The position numbers and the translations under genes were made by a program. Shown here one piece after another: positions 47,973 through 59,196 of a DNA stretch of 64,000 nucleotides. The notes beneath the pieces are model-generated. The model was given only the letters and a program-made list of their open reading frames with translations, was not told the DNA's origin and made no database searches. The DNA is from an uncultured Pelagibacteraceae bacterium (GTDB lineage: Bacteria > Pseudomonadota > Alphaproteobacteria > Pelagibacterales > Pelagibacteraceae), in contig CACMJB010000001.1 of the NCBI GenBank assembly GCA_902613915.1, positions 62,001 to 126,000 on the forward strand, given 5' to 3'. How positions within the stretch are numbered: position 1 is the stretch's first letter; each line of letters starts with the position of its first letter.

Positions 47973-48754
47973 GACATATTTTTGGGATCAGGCATACCCA
48001 CTTTATTATAACCAGCATCAACGTAATGAATTTCTCCAGTTACTCCGGCAGCCAAATCACTCAATAAGTATAAAGCTGAGTTTCCAACATCATGAATATC
48101 AACATTCCTTTTTAAAAAAGAATGATCTTCATTCCACTTATATAAGAACTTTGCATCACCAATAGCTGAAGCAGCTAATGTTTTAATAGGACCAGCACTT
48201 ATTGCATTAACTCTCAGTTTCTTTTGTCCCAAGTCTCTTGCTAAATATTTTACACTAGCTTCAAGTGCTGATTTACAAACACCCATTACATTATAATTAG
48301 GAATTGCTTTTGTAGACTCATAAGTTAGCGTTAACAAACTTCCATTTTCTCTCATGATTTTTGATGCTTCTTTAGAGACTTCAGTAAATGAAAAACATGA
48401 AATTAGCATACTTCTTAGAAAGTTTTCTCTAGATGTATTTAAATACTCACCTGATAATTCTGATTTGTCAGAAAACGCTACAGCATGAACCACAAAATCA
48501 ATTTGACCCCATTGTGATTTGATATCTTCAAATAGTTTTATTACTTCTTCTTTTTTTTCAACATCACAACTAAAAGTAACTTTAGAACTTAGTTTTTCTG
48601 CTAGAGGTATAACTCTTTTTTTTAAAGCATCACCAAGATAAGTAAATGCTAATTCTGCACCAGCCTCTGCTAATTTTTGTGAAATCCCCCACGCTATTGA
48701 ACGTTCATTAGCAACGCCCATAATTAACCCTTTTTTTCCTTTCATTAAGTTCAT
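47969..48754 (-). CDS. fabI: Enoyl-[acyl-carrier-protein] reductase FabI
   Basis: NADH-dependent last reduction of fatty acid elongation. The 261 residues show '[20 protein letters not shown]', '[14 protein letters not shown]', and the catalytic Tyr-x6-Lys in [14 protein letters not shown] start three codons in (MKGKKG, 48745) is possible. It lies three bases after fabB, completing the fabA-fabB-fabI run next to irr that is typical of alphaproteobacteria. Confidence 0.97.
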   Translation of the reverse strand: MNLMKGKKGLIMGVANERSIAWGISQKLAEAGAELAFTYLGDALKKRVIPLAEKLSSKVTFSCDVEKKEEVIKLFEDIKSQWGQIDFVVHAVAFSDKSELSGEYLNTSRENFLRSMLISCFSFTEVSKEASKIMRENGSLLTLTYESTKAIPNYNVMGVCKSALEASVKYLARDLGQKKLRVNAISAGPIKTLAASAIGDAKFLYKWNEDHSFLKRNVDIHDVGNSALYLLSDLAAGVTGEIHYVDAGYNKVGMPDPKNMS

Positions 48755-48757
48755 GCT

Positions 48758-49969
48758 TTATACCTTTTCAAAAATAAGAGCAGCGTTTGTTCCTCCAAAA
48801 CCAAAACTATTAGACATTACTGTGTTTAACGTGGCTCCTTTTTCAGTTTTAGAAATTATTGGATATTTTTTTGCTTCTTCGTCCATATCAGAAATATTTG
48901 CTGAACCTGTAATAAAGTTATTTTTCATCATTATTAAACAATAAATAGCTTCATGTACTGAAGCTGCTCCTAAAGGATGACCTGATAAAGATTTTGTTGA
49001 ACTAATTTTTGGCACATTTTCTCCAAAAGTTTTCCTTACTGCATTTAATTCAGTAATATCACCAACAGGTGTGGATGTTCCATGAGTGTTTATGTAATCA
49101 ATTCTATTTTTTGCAGTAGACATTGCCATTTGCATACATCTAACTGCACCTTCTCCAGATGGTGCCACCATATCGTAACCATCAGATGTAGCGCCATAGC
49201 CAGTAAGTTCAGCATAAATTTTTGCACCCCTTGCTTTTGCATGTTTATATTCCTCTAAAACTAAAACTCCGGCTCCTCCAGCAATTACAAATCCATCTCT
49301 TGTTTTATCATAAGCTCTTGAAGCTGTTTCAGGTTTATCATTGTACTTTGATGATAATGCTGTCATCGCATCAAACATTGCAGTCATTGCCCAGTGTACT
49401 TCTTCACTACCACCTGCAAAAATTACATCTTGTTTACCCATTTGAATTAACTCCATTGCATTACCGATACAATGACCGCTAGTCGCGCAAGCAGAGCTCA
49501 TCGTGTAATTAGTGCCTTTGATTTTGAATGGAACAGCAAGTGTTGCTGATGCAGTACTAGCCATTGTTCTAGGAACAATAAAAGGCCCCATTAGTTTTGG
49601 AGTTTTTGCTCTTGTTTTATCTGCAGCCAAAATTACGTTTTCAATTGAAGGGCCTCCAGAGCCCATGATAATTCCAGTTTTTATATTACTAACTTCATTA
49701 TCTTCTAATCCTGAATCCTTGATAGCCTCTTTCATCGCAATATAATTATACGCAGAACCCGATCCCATAAAACGCATTGACTTTCTATCTACGTGATCTG
49801 AAAGTTTAATATTAGGCTTACCATGAATATGACTTTTTAGATTATGTTCTTTATATTCTTCACAGTAAGAAATACCAGATTTAGAATTTAGTAAAGATTG
49901 ATGTACTTCTTCTTGATTATTTCCTAAGCAAGAAACAATACCAAGTCCTGTAACTACCACTCTTCTCAT
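48758..49969 (-). CDS. fabB: 3-oxoacyl-[ACP] synthase I FabB
   Basis: Condensing enzyme that elongates unsaturated acyl chains made by FabA. The 403 residues begin [18 protein letters not shown] and contain the active-site Cys in '[12 protein letters not shown]', the His residues in '[14 protein letters not shown]' and '[15 protein letters not shown]', and the final '[17 protein letters not shown]'. It overlaps fabA by four bases (ATGA). Confidence 0.97.
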   Translation of the reverse strand: MRRVVVTGLGIVSCLGNNQEEVHQSLLNSKSGISYCEEYKEHNLKSHIHGKPNIKLSDHVDRKSMRFMGSGSAYNYIAMKEAIKDSGLEDNEVSNIKTGIIMGSGGPSIENVILAADKTRAKTPKLMGPFIVPRTMASTASATLAVPFKIKGTNYTMSSACATSGHCIGNAMELIQMGKQDVIFAGGSEEVHWAMTAMFDAMTALSSKYNDKPETASRAYDKTRDGFVIAGGAGVLVLEEYKHAKARGAKIYAELTGYGATSDGYDMVAPSGEGAVRCMQMAMSTAKNRIDYINTHGTSTPVGDITELNAVRKTFGENVPKISSTKSLSGHPLGAASVHEAIYCLIMMKNNFITGSANISDMDEEAKKYPIISKTEKGATLNTVMSNSFGFGGTNAALIFEKV

Positions 49970-50469
49970 GATTTGAACAATCCTACTTTTAAATTTTCTG
50001 TTCTATAAATTATTTTTCCATCTGCGCTTAATATTCCATTAGCTAAACCAACACACGTGCCTTCTTTCTTTAAAACTCTTTTCATGTTTATTTCGTAGGT
50101 TGCCATTTTTACTTTTTTTAAAACTTCACCAGTAAATTTTACAGAATTTACTCCCAAAGCTCTACCTTTTCCTGGCTCACCTATCCACCCCAGGTAGAAT
50201 CCAACTAGTTGCCACATTGCATCTAGGCCTAAGCAACCTGGCATAACTGGATCTCCCTTAAAGTGACAATCAAAAAACCACAAACTATCTTTGATATCTA
50301 GTTCTGCTTTAATAAAACCTTTTTTAAACTCTCCTGTATCTTTTGTAATTTCCGTAATCCTGTCAAACATCAACATGGGAGGAAGCGGAAGTTTTGCATT
50401 CCCCTCTCCAAATAATTTTCCCTCTCCACACGAAATTAGATCATCGTAGCTATAACTATTTTTTTGCAT
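49966..50469 (-). CDS. fabA: 3-hydroxydecanoyl-[ACP] dehydratase/isomerase FabA
   Basis: Introduces the cis double bond in unsaturated fatty acid synthesis. The 167 residues carry '[33 protein letters not shown]' with the catalytic His and Asp. Length is normal. It is the first gene of fabA-fabB-fabI and diverges from irr across 83 bases that hold an Irr-type operator. Confidence 0.97.
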   Translation of the reverse strand: MQKNSYSYDDLISCGEGKLFGEGNAKLPLPPMLMFDRITEITKDTGEFKKGFIKAELDIKDSLWFFDCHFKGDPVMPGCLGLDAMWQLVGFYLGWIGEPGKGRALGVNSVKFTGEVLKKVKMATYEINMKRVLKKEGTCVGLANGILSADGKIIYRTENLKVGLFKS

Positions 50470-50521
50470 AATTTTTAAATTGTTTTACTTGATTTAAGAA
50501 AGTAATGGTATATATTTCTAA

Positions 50522-50538
50522 TTTAGAATAATTATAAA
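50522..50538. promoter_or_regulatory. ICE/Irr-box-like operator before irr
   Basis: TTTAGAATAATTATAAA is a near-palindrome (TTTAGAA / TTATAAA, one mismatch to the reverse complement TTCTAAA). It resembles the iron control element TTTAGAA-N3-TTCTAAA reported for alphaproteobacterial Irr. It lies 14 bases before the irr GTG and recurs before katG. Negative autoregulation is inferred. Confidence 0.65.
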
Positions 50539-50552
50539 CTACAATTTAGTAA

Positions 50553-50966
50553 GTGAAAAAAACAAGTATTTTAAACAAATTAAGATCTTCCGGCTTAAGA
50601 CCTACTAAACAAAGAGTAGAAATTGCTAAGTTCTTATTTAATAGAGACAAGACTTTTCATTTTACAGTTGAGAGTTTAGGCAAACATTTAGCAAAAAAAA
50701 CTACAACAAAATTCGCTCTTGCAACAATTTATAATACAGTACACGCTTTTAAAAAAGCAGGTCACTTAAGCGAAGTACATTTAAGAGGCAAAAACAACAC
50801 TACTTACTTTGATACAAATATTTCAAACCATCATCATTTTTATGACAGTGAAACATCTGAGCTGATTGATATTAATGATAACGAGATAAAATTTGATAAA
50901 ATTCCCAAAGCACCTAACGGCAAAACTATTAAAAACTTAGAGGTAATCATAAATCTGAAAAACTGA
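50553..50966 (+). CDS. irr: Iron response regulator Irr (Fur family)
   Basis: Heme-sensing Fur-family regulator of alphaproteobacteria, active under low iron. The 137 residues have 'KLRSSGLRPTKQRVEIAKFLF', 'TTTKFALATIYNTVHAFKKAGHLSEV' (recognition helix), and the Irr-type HHHFYDSET histidine motif in place of Fur's metal site; no CxxC is present. The start is GTG 50553; no upstream ATG is available. Its position opposite fabA is the classical irr location. Control of irr itself and katG is suggested by shared operators. Confidence 0.92.
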   Translation: MKKTSILNKLRSSGLRPTKQRVEIAKFLFNRDKTFHFTVESLGKHLAKKTTTKFALATIYNTVHAFKKAGHLSEVHLRGKNNTTYFDTNISNHHHFYDSETSELIDINDNEIKFDKIPKAPNGKTIKNLEVIINLKN

Positions 50967-50987
50967 CAGTTTGTCGCTTGGACTTAC

Positions 50988-51004
50988 TTTAGAACTATTA
51001 TAAA
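50988..51004. promoter_or_regulatory. ICE/Irr-box-like operator before katG
   Basis: TTTAGAACTATTATAAA matches the box before irr at 15 of 17 positions, differing only in the central spacer. It ends 21 bases before the katG ATG and overlaps a plausible -10 element, so bound Irr should repress katG. A ribosome site AGGAGA follows. Confidence 0.65.
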
Positions 51005-51016
51005 CTTTAAATATAG

Positions 51017-53200
<2,184 letters not shown>

Positions 53201-53201
53201 T

Positions 53202-53840
53202 ATGGAAATTGTTAAATCATCAAAAAATTTAGAGTCTCTTAATCAAAATATTAAGGATGATTTTTTTGTTGTTCCAAATCTCAAATTTGATGTTGAAAAA
53301 TTAAGAGCAGATTTTAATTTAATCCTCAAAAAAAAGAAATTTAACACACTTGGTATTACAAATTTTGGTGCGATTGCTTTAAATCAAATTCCAGGTGATA
53401 AATCTTCTATCGAAGGTCATAATGTAAGAGGTACTTATTGGACTATTCCGGATGAAGAGGGAAAAGAGATTGAGAGAGATAAACCTGTAGATGAGTCAAA
53501 GTACACTGAAATAGTTCCAGAATTTAAAGGAACATATTTTGAAGAAGTCTACAATGTTATTAGTAAGCATTTTAAATTAGGACGAGTTAGAATTCTACTA
53601 AAAGAACCTAGATCAACTTTAAGCTGGCACAGAGATCCAGAACCAAGATTGCATATACCAATCATAACAAATAAAGGTTGCAGAATGGTCATAGAAGAGG
53701 TTTGCAGACACATGCCTGCAGATGGATCAGTAACTATCACTAATAATACAAAATATCACAACTTTTTTAACGGAGGTGAGCAAGATAGAATTCATTTAGT
53801 TGCTTGTGTTTTGGAAAATCCTTTTAAGAAAAGCAATTAA
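53202..53840 (+). CDS. Aspartyl/asparaginyl beta-hydroxylase-like Fe(II)/2-oxoglutarate oxygenase
   Basis: A 212-residue protein starting one base after katG. The second half reads like the AspH/cupin fold: 'LSWHRDPEPRLHIPIITNKGCRMVIEE' gives an HxD pair, and 'YHNFFNGGEQDRIHLVACVL' gives the distal His and an Arg for the co-substrate carboxylate. Iron and 2-oxoglutarate dependence is inferred from these. The target is unknown. Tight coupling to katG may mean peroxide defence or use of the same iron signal. Confidence 0.68.
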   Translation: MEIVKSSKNLESLNQNIKDDFFVVPNLKFDVEKLRADFNLILKKKKFNTLGITNFGAIALNQIPGDKSSIEGHNVRGTYWTIPDEEGKEIERDKPVDESKYTEIVPEFKGTYFEEVYNVISKHFKLGRVRILLKEPRSTLSWHRDPEPRLHIPIITNKGCRMVIEEVCRHMPADGSVTITNNTKYHNFFNGGEQDRIHLVACVLENPFKKSN

Positions 53841-53853
53841 TTAAAATAATTTC

Positions 53854-54078
53854 ATGACAGAGTTTAGTAGTGGTATATTTAAAGTTATAGCGAGCACAAG
53901 TGCTGGAAGAGCACTTGTTTACACGGTTGGACACGTCATAATAGCTATGACAGTTGTTTCTGTACTCACAGGTGCAAGCTTATGGGAAGCAGGATTAGTA
54001 GCACTAGTAGAACCGACTATTAATGGATTTTGGTATTATATTTTAGATAAAATTTGGTCTACTAAATTTAAAAATTAA
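53854..54078 (+). CDS. DUF2061 small membrane protein
   Basis: A 74-residue protein with two hydrophobic segments: 'SAGRALVYTVGHVIIAMTVVSVLTG' and 'WEAGLVALVEPTINGFWYYILDKIW'. This is the DUF2061 pattern (an early Arg-Ala segment and a late EP...YY..D.IW). Function is unknown. It follows the oxygenase gene by 13 bases and ends two bases before the convergent SH3 gene. Confidence 0.78.
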   Translation: MTEFSSGIFKVIASTSAGRALVYTVGHVIIAMTVVSVLTGASLWEAGLVALVEPTINGFWYYILDKIWSTKFKN

Positions 54079-54080
54079 AA

Positions 54081-54524
54081 TTATAACAATCCCCATAAGC
54101 TATCTTTCTTAACCCATCCTTTAAATTTATCTACTGTTATATTGCACCATTCATCTTTGCATTTTTTAATTTTACAAAGCCGACCTTTCTTCAGGATTAC
54201 TTTAGGAGTTGAATAAATAGTTGGTTTATTAAAAACTAAGACGTCGTCATCTATTGTTAAAGCGGCTTTTTTTTTTGAAAGTTGAGAAATATGAATCCAG
54301 CCGGAATTATTTTCATGATCTCTTATTTTTCTAAAAGTATCTGATTTATCTTGTATCAGAACGGGTAAAAATTTTTTTTTGTAAAAAATCTTCACTGGAT
54401 AATCAAATGACGGACCTTGGCGTAAATTTACTTTTTCGTTTCTTAATGTTAAAAAATACTCCTCCTTCGCAAACAAATTATGTGTAAAAAAAAATAAAAC
54501 TAATAAAAAAATTACCTTATGCAT
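54081..54524 (-). CDS. Exported bacterial SH3-domain protein
   Basis: A 147-residue exported protein: signal peptide VIFLLVLFFFTHNLFA, then two SH3-like repeats, 'KVNLRQGPSFDYPVKIFYKKKFLPV...GWIHISQL' and 'TIYSTPKVILKKGRLCKIKKCKDEWCNITVDKFKGWVKKDSLWG'. SH3b proteins of this type bind cell-wall peptides. It overlaps the MoeB/ThiF-like gene by 13 bases. Confidence 0.82.
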   Translation of the reverse strand: MHKVIFLLVLFFFTHNLFAKEEYFLTLRNEKVNLRQGPSFDYPVKIFYKKKFLPVLIQDKSDTFRKIRDHENNSGWIHISQLSKKKAALTIDDDVLVFNKPTIYSTPKVILKKGRLCKIKKCKDEWCNITVDKFKGWVKKDSLWGLL

Positions 54525-55261
54525 TTATTTACACAATTTTTATTGACACTTATTTTTGCTGTTCTCAAGCTCATTTTAAGAGAATTAAATATTAACATAT
54601 TTGTATTTAAATCACTTTTTAAATTTAAAACTGTTTTTAAAACTTCATTGGCTTGTAGTGAGCCCATTACACCAGCCACTGGAGAAAAAATTCCTTCAGT
54701 TTCGCAATTGTTTTCTAGAGCTGGTTGTTCTGGCATAAAACATCTATAACACGGTCCTTTTTTTGTGAAATTGAATTTAAATAGATGTCCATCAAAACGA
54801 CTTATAGCGGCGGAAATTAGAATCTTTTTATTTTTTTTACAAAAATCGTTTATTAAATATCTAGTTTCATAGTTATCAGTGCCATCGCAAATTATTTCAT
54901 AATTCTTCAGAATAGATTTTATATTTTTAAAAGTTAATCTAGATTTAAATGTTTTAATTTTAATATTTTTATAAATTTTTTTGACTTGGGCTTTAGCTTG
55001 TAAAACTTTATATTTATTTAAATCATTATTATTAAATAATATTTGTCTATTTAAATTACTTATTTCGACTTTGTCAGAATCTACTATACCTACATGACCA
55101 ATACCTGAGGCTGCTAAGTAAGTAAGCAGCGGACATCCTAAACCGCCCACCCCGATAATTAATATTTTTGCTTTTCTAATTTTTTTTTGACCTTCTATGC
55201 CAATTTTTTTAATAATTATTTGTTTTTCGAATCTTTTGAATTCTTTAAAATTAAAATTCAT
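54512..55261 (-). CDS. MoeB/ThiF/HesA-family adenylyltransferase (E1-like)
   Basis: E1-like enzyme that adenylates the C-terminal Gly of a sulfur-carrier protein (MoaD or ThiS). I start at ATG 55261 (MNFNFKEFKRFEKQI) for 249 residues; the track's start lies inside dut. It shows the nucleotide motif 'ILIIGVGGLGCPLLTYLAASGIGHVGIVDSDKVEISNLNRQ', 'CDGTDNYETRYLIND', and the zinc CxxC in CYRCFMPEQP with a late 'NCVNKC'. Its partner carrier is not in this window. Molybdopterin and thiamine roles cannot be separated. Confidence 0.88.
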   Translation of the reverse strand: MNFNFKEFKRFEKQIIIKKIGIEGQKKIRKAKILIIGVGGLGCPLLTYLAASGIGHVGIVDSDKVEISNLNRQILFNNNDLNKYKVLQAKAQVKKIYKNIKIKTFKSRLTFKNIKSILKNYEIICDGTDNYETRYLINDFCKKNKKILISAAISRFDGHLFKFNFTKKGPCYRCFMPEQPALENNCETEGIFSPVAGVMGSLQANEVLKTVLNLKSDLNTNMLIFNSLKMSLRTAKISVNKNCVNKCIR

Positions 55262-55263
55262 TT

Positions 55264-55704
55264 TTATTTGGTTCCAGTTGAACCAAAGCCACCAGAACCA
55301 CGTTTTGTATCTTCTAGTGTTTTTACTTCTTTTAAAGTAGCTTTGACTACAGGACATAAGACCATTTGAGCAATCCGTGCACCATTTTCTACTAAAAAAC
55401 TTTTAGCACTTAAATTAATTAAGATAACTTTTAGTTCTCCCCTGTAATCAGCGTCAATTGTTCCTGGGGTATTCAAAACACTTATTTGATTTTTTGCTGC
55501 TAAACCAGATCGTGGCCTAATCTGAATCTCAAAGTTTTTAGGAATTGAGATAGCTAATCCTGTTGGAATAATAGCTGTAGATCCAGGTTTAATCTCGACA
55601 TTTTCATTTATATGTGCTGCAAGATCCAAACCAGAAGATCCTTCTGTTTCGTATTTTGGTAATACAACATTATCAGAAAGTCGTTTAATTAAAATTTTTG
55701 TCAT
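55264..55704 (-). CDS. dut: Deoxyuridine 5'-triphosphate nucleotidohydrolase
   Basis: Trimeric dUTPase. I start at ATG 55704 (MTKILIKRLSDNVVLPKYET), giving 146 residues; the track adds ten residues from coaBC. All five motifs are visible: GSSGLDLAAHI, RPRSGLAAK, LNTPGTIDADYRGE, RIAQMVL and the C-terminal RGSGGFGSTG. It overlaps coaBC by 20 bases and is two bases from the E1-like gene. Confidence 0.97.
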   Translation of the reverse strand: MTKILIKRLSDNVVLPKYETEGSSGLDLAAHINENVEIKPGSTAIIPTGLAISIPKNFEIQIRPRSGLAAKNQISVLNTPGTIDADYRGELKVILINLSAKSFLVENGARIAQMVLCPVVKATLKEVKTLEDTKRGSGGFGSTGTK

Positions 55705-56911
55705 CAAGTAATTTATCCAACAAAATTTGTGCAATTTTATTAGCTATAAAACTTTTTTTATTTTTGGGAAAGTGTTTTATATTTCCTTTTTTATCAATCA
55801 TTGTAACTTTATTATAATCAGAGTTAAATCCAATATGCTCTTTAGAAACATCATTTGCAAAAATAAAATCACAATGTTTGTTTTTAATCTTACTTAAAGA
55901 ATTTTTAGTTAAATTTTCCGTTTCAGCAGCAAACCCAGCAACTATTCGAGGTCTGTTTTTATTATTTTTAGATAAATATTCTAAGATATCATTATTTTTT
56001 TTCAACTTTATAGAATTGTATTCGATTTCATCTTTTTTAATTTTTTTATTTTTTTTAAGAATTGGTTTAAAATCTGCTACGGCAGCTGCACAAACTGCTA
56101 AATCCACTGGCAAAGAATCTTTAACCTTGAGCATCATTTCATCTGCGGAAGTTACTTTTTTGATCCTAATATCTTGAGGCGCTTTGTAACTTGACGGACC
56201 AGCAATAACTGTTGTTTTAATGCCAAGCTTGTTTAATGCCACAGCTATTTCATAACCTTGCTTTCCACTAGATTCGTTAGAAATATATCTTACTGGATCA
56301 AGATATTCCCGCGTTGGACCCGTTGTTACCAATGCTTTAAAATTCTTTTTTTTAACAATGTCTTTTTTATCGAAATAATTCTTAAGATAGGAAAATATCT
56401 GTCTTGGACTAGACATTTTTCCCTCACCAAATTCACCACACGCCATTTCACCTTTTTCAGGACCTATGAATAAATATCCAAAATCTTGCAAAACTTTTAA
56501 ATTGGCTTGAGTAGCTTTATGTAACCACATCCTTACATTCATTGCAGGGACTAATAACACATCCTTATTTGAGGCTAGTAAAACAGTTGTTGCTAAATCT
56601 TCAGCTTTTCCAATTGTTAGTTTACTCATAAAATTAGCTGTTGTTGGCATTACAATTATTATGTCGGCCCACCTAGATAAAGATATGTGATCAATTTCAG
56701 CTTCAGCATCCTGATCGAATATTTTTTCATATGTTTTAGATTGGGTTAGGGTAGTAAGTGACAAAGGTGTTACAAATTCTTTTCCACTTTTAGTTAGAAT
56801 TGTTTTTATTTCTGAGCCATTCTTTCTTAACAATCTTATGAGGTCTAAAGACTTATAGGCTGCTATTCCTCCGCCAATAATTATTAAAATTTTCTTATTT
56901 TTTAGTTCCAT
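55685..56911 (-). CDS. coaBC: Phosphopantothenoylcysteine synthetase/decarboxylase CoaBC
   Basis: Bifunctional coenzyme A enzyme. I start at ATG 56911 (MELKNKKILIIIGGGIAAYK) for 408 residues. The CoaC flavin domain shows the active-site His in HISLSRWADI, 'PTTANFMSK' and the catalytic Cys in ACGEFGEGKM; the CoaB domain shows 'TTGPTREYLDPVRYISNESSGKQGYEIA' and 'DFKP'. The track's start would overlap ubiB. ubiB ends eight bases upstream. Confidence 0.96.
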   Translation of the reverse strand: MELKNKKILIIIGGGIAAYKSLDLIRLLRKNGSEIKTILTKSGKEFVTPLSLTTLTQSKTYEKIFDQDAEAEIDHISLSRWADIIIVMPTTANFMSKLTIGKAEDLATTVLLASNKDVLLVPAMNVRMWLHKATQANLKVLQDFGYLFIGPEKGEMACGEFGEGKMSSPRQIFSYLKNYFDKKDIVKKKNFKALVTTGPTREYLDPVRYISNESSGKQGYEIAVALNKLGIKTTVIAGPSSYKAPQDIRIKKVTSADEMMLKVKDSLPVDLAVCAAAVADFKPILKKNKKIKKDEIEYNSIKLKKNNDILEYLSKNNKNRPRIVAGFAAETENLTKNSLSKIKNKHCDFIFANDVSKEHIGFNSDYNKVTMIDKKGNIKHFPKNKKSFIANKIAQILLDKLLDDKNFN

Positions 56912-56918
56912 ATTGAGA

Positions 56919-58493
56919 TTAAAATACCAGTAGCATAACAATTACAACACCAAAAAAACTCATAATAATGTTATTTCTAAAGTTTTTAATTTTCATCTGT
57001 TCTAATTCTAGATTTTTATTGCTAGGTCCAACACTTATTTTTCCTTCTGCCATAAGCTTCAAAGCGTAGTTTGCTTTATCCATCAATTCAGGGAAATCAG
57101 GAATTCTTTTAATTATTTCTGCAGAAGTATTTATTGCAGTATCAATAGTCTTTTTAGGCCCTTTCAGATTCTTTAACCAGTTTTCTAAAACTGGTTTTGA
57201 CACTTCCCAAATATTTGTTTCAGGATATAGTTTTCTTGCAACACCTTCGACTACTACCATGTTTTTTTGGAGTAACAATAAAGACGGTTGGGTTGCCATG
57301 TTAAACTTTTCTGTTATTTCAAATAATTGAGCCAGCAAATTTCCACCTGAAATGTCCTTAATAGACTGACCAAATATAGGCTCCCCAACAGACCTTAGAG
57401 CTTGAGCAAATTCATCTCTAGACGCTTCTTGAGGAACAAGTCCGGCTTGAAAATGTACGTCGGCAACTTTAACGTAATCTCTTTGAATAAATCCGTATAA
57501 AATTTCTGCTAAATATTTTCTGTTATTTTTATCCAACCTGCCCATAATCCCAAAATCAACAGGAACAATATTTCCTTTAGAGTCCACAAATAAATTTCCT
57601 TGATGCATATCTCCATGAAAGAAACCATCCCTTACAGCTTGTTTTAGAAAATGTTGTATTAAATTTTCTGCTAGTTTTTTTAAGTTAACACCTTGTTCTT
57701 CTAATTTTGTATGTTCCCTGATAGAAATACCTTCAACTTTATCTAAAGTAAGTATTTTTTTTGTTGTGTAGTTCCAGTAAATTTTAGGAACATTAAAGCC
57801 AAAATCAGATTTTGTATTTTCATATAATTCATTTGCAGCAGCGGCTTCAAATCTTAAATCCATTTCAATATTAGTTATCTCTCTCAATAAGTGAACAACC
57901 TCAACTAATTTAAGTCTTTTTGCTTTTGGGATTACGTTCTCAACTATGTATGCAAATAACATGAGTGCATCTAATTCTTCATTAAACAGTTTTTCTATCT
58001 CAGGTCTTAATATTTTGATTGCAACTTGTTTTTCTTGGTTCTCATTTTTTATTTTTGCTAGGTGAACTTGAGCAATAGATGCAGCTGCAATAGGTTCACT
58101 TATTTCAATAATATTGTTAAATTGTTTTTCTCCTATCTCTTTTTTGATAACTCTCTTGGCTTCATAAAGATCAAATGCCGGCACTTTATCTTGAAGTTTC
58201 TCTAATTCTTTAGCCATTTGATCTCCAATAATATCTGGCCTTGTAGCAAGGAATTGACCCAGCTTAATAAATGTGGTTCCCATGCCTTGCAAAGCTGAAC
58301 AAAGTTTTTCACCTGGTTTTTGGTTATTATCATAACGATTATTTTCTGTTCCAATTGAGATAAAACTAAAAAATAAATTTATCGGCAAAGGAATTTGATG
58401 AACTTGATTTATAACATCAACTGCCCCTGACGTAGACAACCTTCTAGCAATTTGAAATAATTTAAAAACTCTTTTTAACATTATATTTTCCAA
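56919..58493 (-). CDS. ubiB: UbiB, ABC1/ADCK-family protein for ubiquinone synthesis
   Basis: Atypical kinase-like membrane protein needed for ubiquinone synthesis. The 524 residues have 'GTTFIKLGQFLATRPDIIG' (the KxGQ motif), 'PIAAASIAQVHLAKI' (Ala-rich loop replacing the P-loop), 'HGDMHQGNLFVDSKGNIVPVDFGIMG' (catalytic and DFG-like residues), and a C-terminal membrane helix IIMSFFGVVIVMLLVF. It could start at ATG 58481 (MLKRVFKLF), overlapping only one base of ubiE; the longer start overlaps by 13. Confidence 0.96.
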   Translation of the reverse strand: MENIMLKRVFKLFQIARRLSTSGAVDVINQVHQIPLPINLFFSFISIGTENNRYDNNQKPGEKLCSALQGMGTTFIKLGQFLATRPDIIGDQMAKELEKLQDKVPAFDLYEAKRVIKKEIGEKQFNNIIEISEPIAAASIAQVHLAKIKNENQEKQVAIKILRPEIEKLFNEELDALMLFAYIVENVIPKAKRLKLVEVVHLLREITNIEMDLRFEAAAANELYENTKSDFGFNVPKIYWNYTTKKILTLDKVEGISIREHTKLEEQGVNLKKLAENLIQHFLKQAVRDGFFHGDMHQGNLFVDSKGNIVPVDFGIMGRLDKNNRKYLAEILYGFIQRDYVKVADVHFQAGLVPQEASRDEFAQALRSVGEPIFGQSIKDISGGNLLAQLFEITEKFNMATQPSLLLLQKNMVVVEGVARKLYPETNIWEVSKPVLENWLKNLKGPKKTIDTAINTSAEIIKRIPDFPELMDKANYALKLMAEGKISVGPSNKNLELEQMKIKNFRNNIIMSFFGVVIVMLLVF

Positions 58494-59185
58494 CCAGAAT
58501 GGATTGCTGAAATTCCATTTGATAAATTCCTATATTCTACATTAGAAAAACCATTCTTAATCATTAACTCACAAAGTTGTTTTTGATTATAAAATGAATC
58601 TATACTTTCAACTAGGTAATCGTAAGGCTTAGCAGAACCTACAATATATTTGCCTACTAACGGAATAATTTTTGAATATTGTTTATATAAAAAATTTAAT
58701 GCTTCATTATCTATTTTTGAAAATTCTAAGCACATAAATCGGCCACCTATTTTTAAAACCCTGTAAGCCTCTCTTAAAGATTTATTGATATCAGTAACAT
58801 TTCTTATTCCATAACTTATAGTGTAATAATCAAAAGAATTATCTTTTACAGGTAAAGCTTCAGCTGCAGCTTTTATCCACTCTATATTTTTATATTTTTT
58901 TAAATTTTTTTTTCCTTCCTCAAACATTTCATTATTCGGTTCTACACAAGTTATTTTTGTAGAATGATCAATTTGATTTGATAATAATTTTGCTATATCA
59001 CCCGTACCAGATGCAACATCAATAAGATTTGAATTTGGAGACGGGTTAAGCCAGCTAATGTATTTATCCTTCCAAATACGGTGAATTCCTAATGACATAA
59101 CATCATTCATCAAATCATATTTCCTATAAACTTTAGAAAATACAGAATTGACTAATTTTGTTTTATCCTGAATATTATTTTTCAT
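58481..59185 (-). CDS. ubiE: Demethylmenaquinone/2-methoxy-6-polyprenyl-1,4-benzoquinol methyltransferase UbiE
   Basis: C-methyltransferase of ubiquinone synthesis. The 234 residues contain 'VFSKVYRKYDLMNDVMSLGIHRIWKD', the SAM motif 'LIDVASGTGDIAKLL', 'DYYTISYGIRNV' and 'GGRFMCLEFSKI'. Length is normal. It diverges from mutM with 11 bases between start codons, and leads ubiE-ubiB-coaBC-dut. Confidence 0.97.
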   Translation of the reverse strand: MKNNIQDKTKLVNSVFSKVYRKYDLMNDVMSLGIHRIWKDKYISWLNPSPNSNLIDVASGTGDIAKLLSNQIDHSTKITCVEPNNEMFEEGKKNLKKYKNIEWIKAAAEALPVKDNSFDYYTISYGIRNVTDINKSLREAYRVLKIGGRFMCLEFSKIDNEALNFLYKQYSKIIPLVGKYIVGSAKPYDYLVESIDSFYNQKQLCELMIKNGFSNVEYRNLSNGISAIHSGWKI

Positions 59186-59196
59186 TAAATAATTAT

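Noticed and set aside
50054-50059. CACGTG in fabA as a parS site
   Set aside because: Flanks do not match parS at all; a chance hexamer.
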